From positions 1 to 60,150 of the forward strand of contig CAKZKQ010000440.1 of the NCBI GenBank assembly GCA_937123825.1: a stretch of DNA of 60,150 nt. The letters run 5' to 3'. Below the pieces are notes generated by a model, which saw only the letters and a program-made list of their open reading frames with translations, was not told the origin of the DNA and ran no database searches. Every line of letters starts with the position of its first letter. Position 1 is the stretch's first letter. The translations under genes were made by a program, and so were the position numbers. This DNA is from an uncultured Pseudomonadota bacterium. GTDB lineage: Bacteria; Myxococcota_A; Bradymonadia; Bradymonadales; GCA-2716585. Positions 59,539-60,150 of this stretch are shown here, piece by piece.

Positions 59539-60150
59539 ATGAGAAAAGGTGTTGCTCAGTATCCCGTGCTGCGCTCTCGAATTCAGACTCGAGATGAAAC
59601 CTATCAGACCAATCGAAAGGTCAATCTGGAAGCACTCGAGAAGCTGCGTGCGGCATTGTCCAAAGCCAATGAGGGCGGCGGTGCCAAGTATATCAATAGG
59701 TTCCGCGCCGCTGGCAAGCTCTTGCCCCGCGAGCGCATTGAGATGTTGCTCGACCGCGATGCGCACTTTTTGGAGTTGTGCCCGTTGGCAGGGATGGGGG
59801 TCCGCGGATCTTCACCGGGAGGCAGCATCATCGGCGGTGTGGGCGTCGTCTCAGGTGTGGAGTGTTTGATCACCGCCAGCGAGGCCACGGTCAAGGGCGG
59901 CGCGATCAATGAAATCTCCATGAAGAAGACCGCGCGCCTTGCCGACATCGCGCGCGAGAACAACCTGCCCAGCGTCAGCTTGATCGAGTCCGCTGGGGCC
60001 GACCTTCCCGCCCAGGACAAGATCTTTGTCTGGGGCGGCCGGGGCTTTAAGGACATCACGCAGCGCTCGGCGGCGGCGTCGCCCTCGGTCTGTGTGGTCT
60101 TTGGCAGCTCCACCGCCGGAGGGGCCTACATCCCCGGCATGAGCGACTAC
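59539..60150 (+). CDS. Acyl-CoA carboxylase carboxyltransferase subunit (truncated by window end)
   Basis: The frame from ATG at 59539 runs to the window end, 204 codons. GGAGG (59525-59529) precedes it. [12 protein letters not shown] and [17 protein letters not shown] match the carboxyltransferase (beta) subunit of methylcrotonyl-, propionyl- or related acyl-CoA carboxylases. Together with a biotin-carrying subunit, expected downstream, it would transfer CO2 to an acyl-CoA. The exact substrate cannot be decided from this part. The reading frame is uninterrupted. Confidence 0.88.
   Translation, partial: MRKGVAQYPVLRSRIQTRDETYQTNRKVNLEALEKLRAALSKANEGGGAKYINRFRAAGKLLPRERIEMLLDRDAHFLELCPLAGMGVRGSSPGGSIIGGVGVVSGVECLITASEATVKGGAINEISMKKTARLADIARENNLPSVSLIESAGADLPAQDKIFVWGGRGFKDITQRSAAASPSVCVVFGSSTAGGAYIPGMSDY

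Noticed and set aside
56958..59597. Long plus-strand frames opposite the kinase-ATPase-TPR gene
   Set aside because: They are complementary to clear kinase, ATPase and TPR motifs, and their translations match no family.

Overview
The window is high-GC bacterial DNA. It opens inside the RNA polymerase genes and runs through the str, S10, spc and alpha ribosomal gene clusters (about 1-26.4 kb) into accessory genes (26.8-60.1 kb). Surface lipoproteins with proline- and asparagine-rich linkers, two serine/threonine kinases fused to AAA-type ATPase modules, M16 peptidase pairs and many small transcription units suggest a deltaproteobacterial (Myxococcota or Bradymonadales-like) organism. That placement is inference; no rRNA is present to test it.

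Ribosomal region. The order is rpoB (3' part), rpoC, rpsL, rpsG, fusA, rpsJ, rplD, rplW, rplB, rpsS, rplV, rpsC, rplP, rpmC, rpsQ, rplN, rplX, rplE, rpsH, rplF, rplR, rpsE, rpmD, rplO, secY, adk, map, rpmJ, rpsM, rpsK, rpoA, rplQ, all on the plus strand. The order is classical, but rplC, rpsN, rpsD, infA and tuf are missing from their usual places. Many neighbours are separated by 100-350 bp, and those gaps carry strong inverted repeats. Two gaps hold near-consensus sigma-70 promoters, before rpsL and before rplP, that share the 11-mer ATGGCTTGACA. Two gaps, before rplP and before rpoA, hold long nested stem-loops that look like leader RNAs.

Accessory region. 26.8-30.9 kb holds an active M16 metalloprotease, a lipoprotein M16 partner without the zinc motif, and a translationally coupled unknown. 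30.9-35.6 kb holds luxC and luxE (acyl-CoA reductase and acyl-protein synthetase) on the minus strand, separated by a plus-strand kinase-ATPase gene. 35.9-38.8 kb encodes a large HEAT-like protein ending in a HEPN-type RNxxxH motif. It is followed by a 23-nt inverted repeat and an array of about ten 41-44 nt hairpin-forming tandem repeats. 39.5-41.6 kb holds an aminomuconate-semialdehyde dehydrogenase and an aminomuconate deaminase (a late step of 3-hydroxyanthranilate breakdown). A 160-bp MITE-like palindromic element lies at 42.5 kb.

Further on are a nitroreductase, a LysR regulator, a PhoD-like phosphatase lipoprotein, a Sel1-repeat lipoprotein, a zinc-sensing ArsR/SmtB repressor with its operator and a His-rich metal-binding partner, an alpha/beta hydrolase with an Asp nucleophile, a membrane protein coupled to a gluzincin metallopeptidase, a large Ig-like surface lipoprotein, and a kinase-ATPase-TPR regulator divergent from an acyl-CoA carboxylase carboxyltransferase gene that runs off the end.
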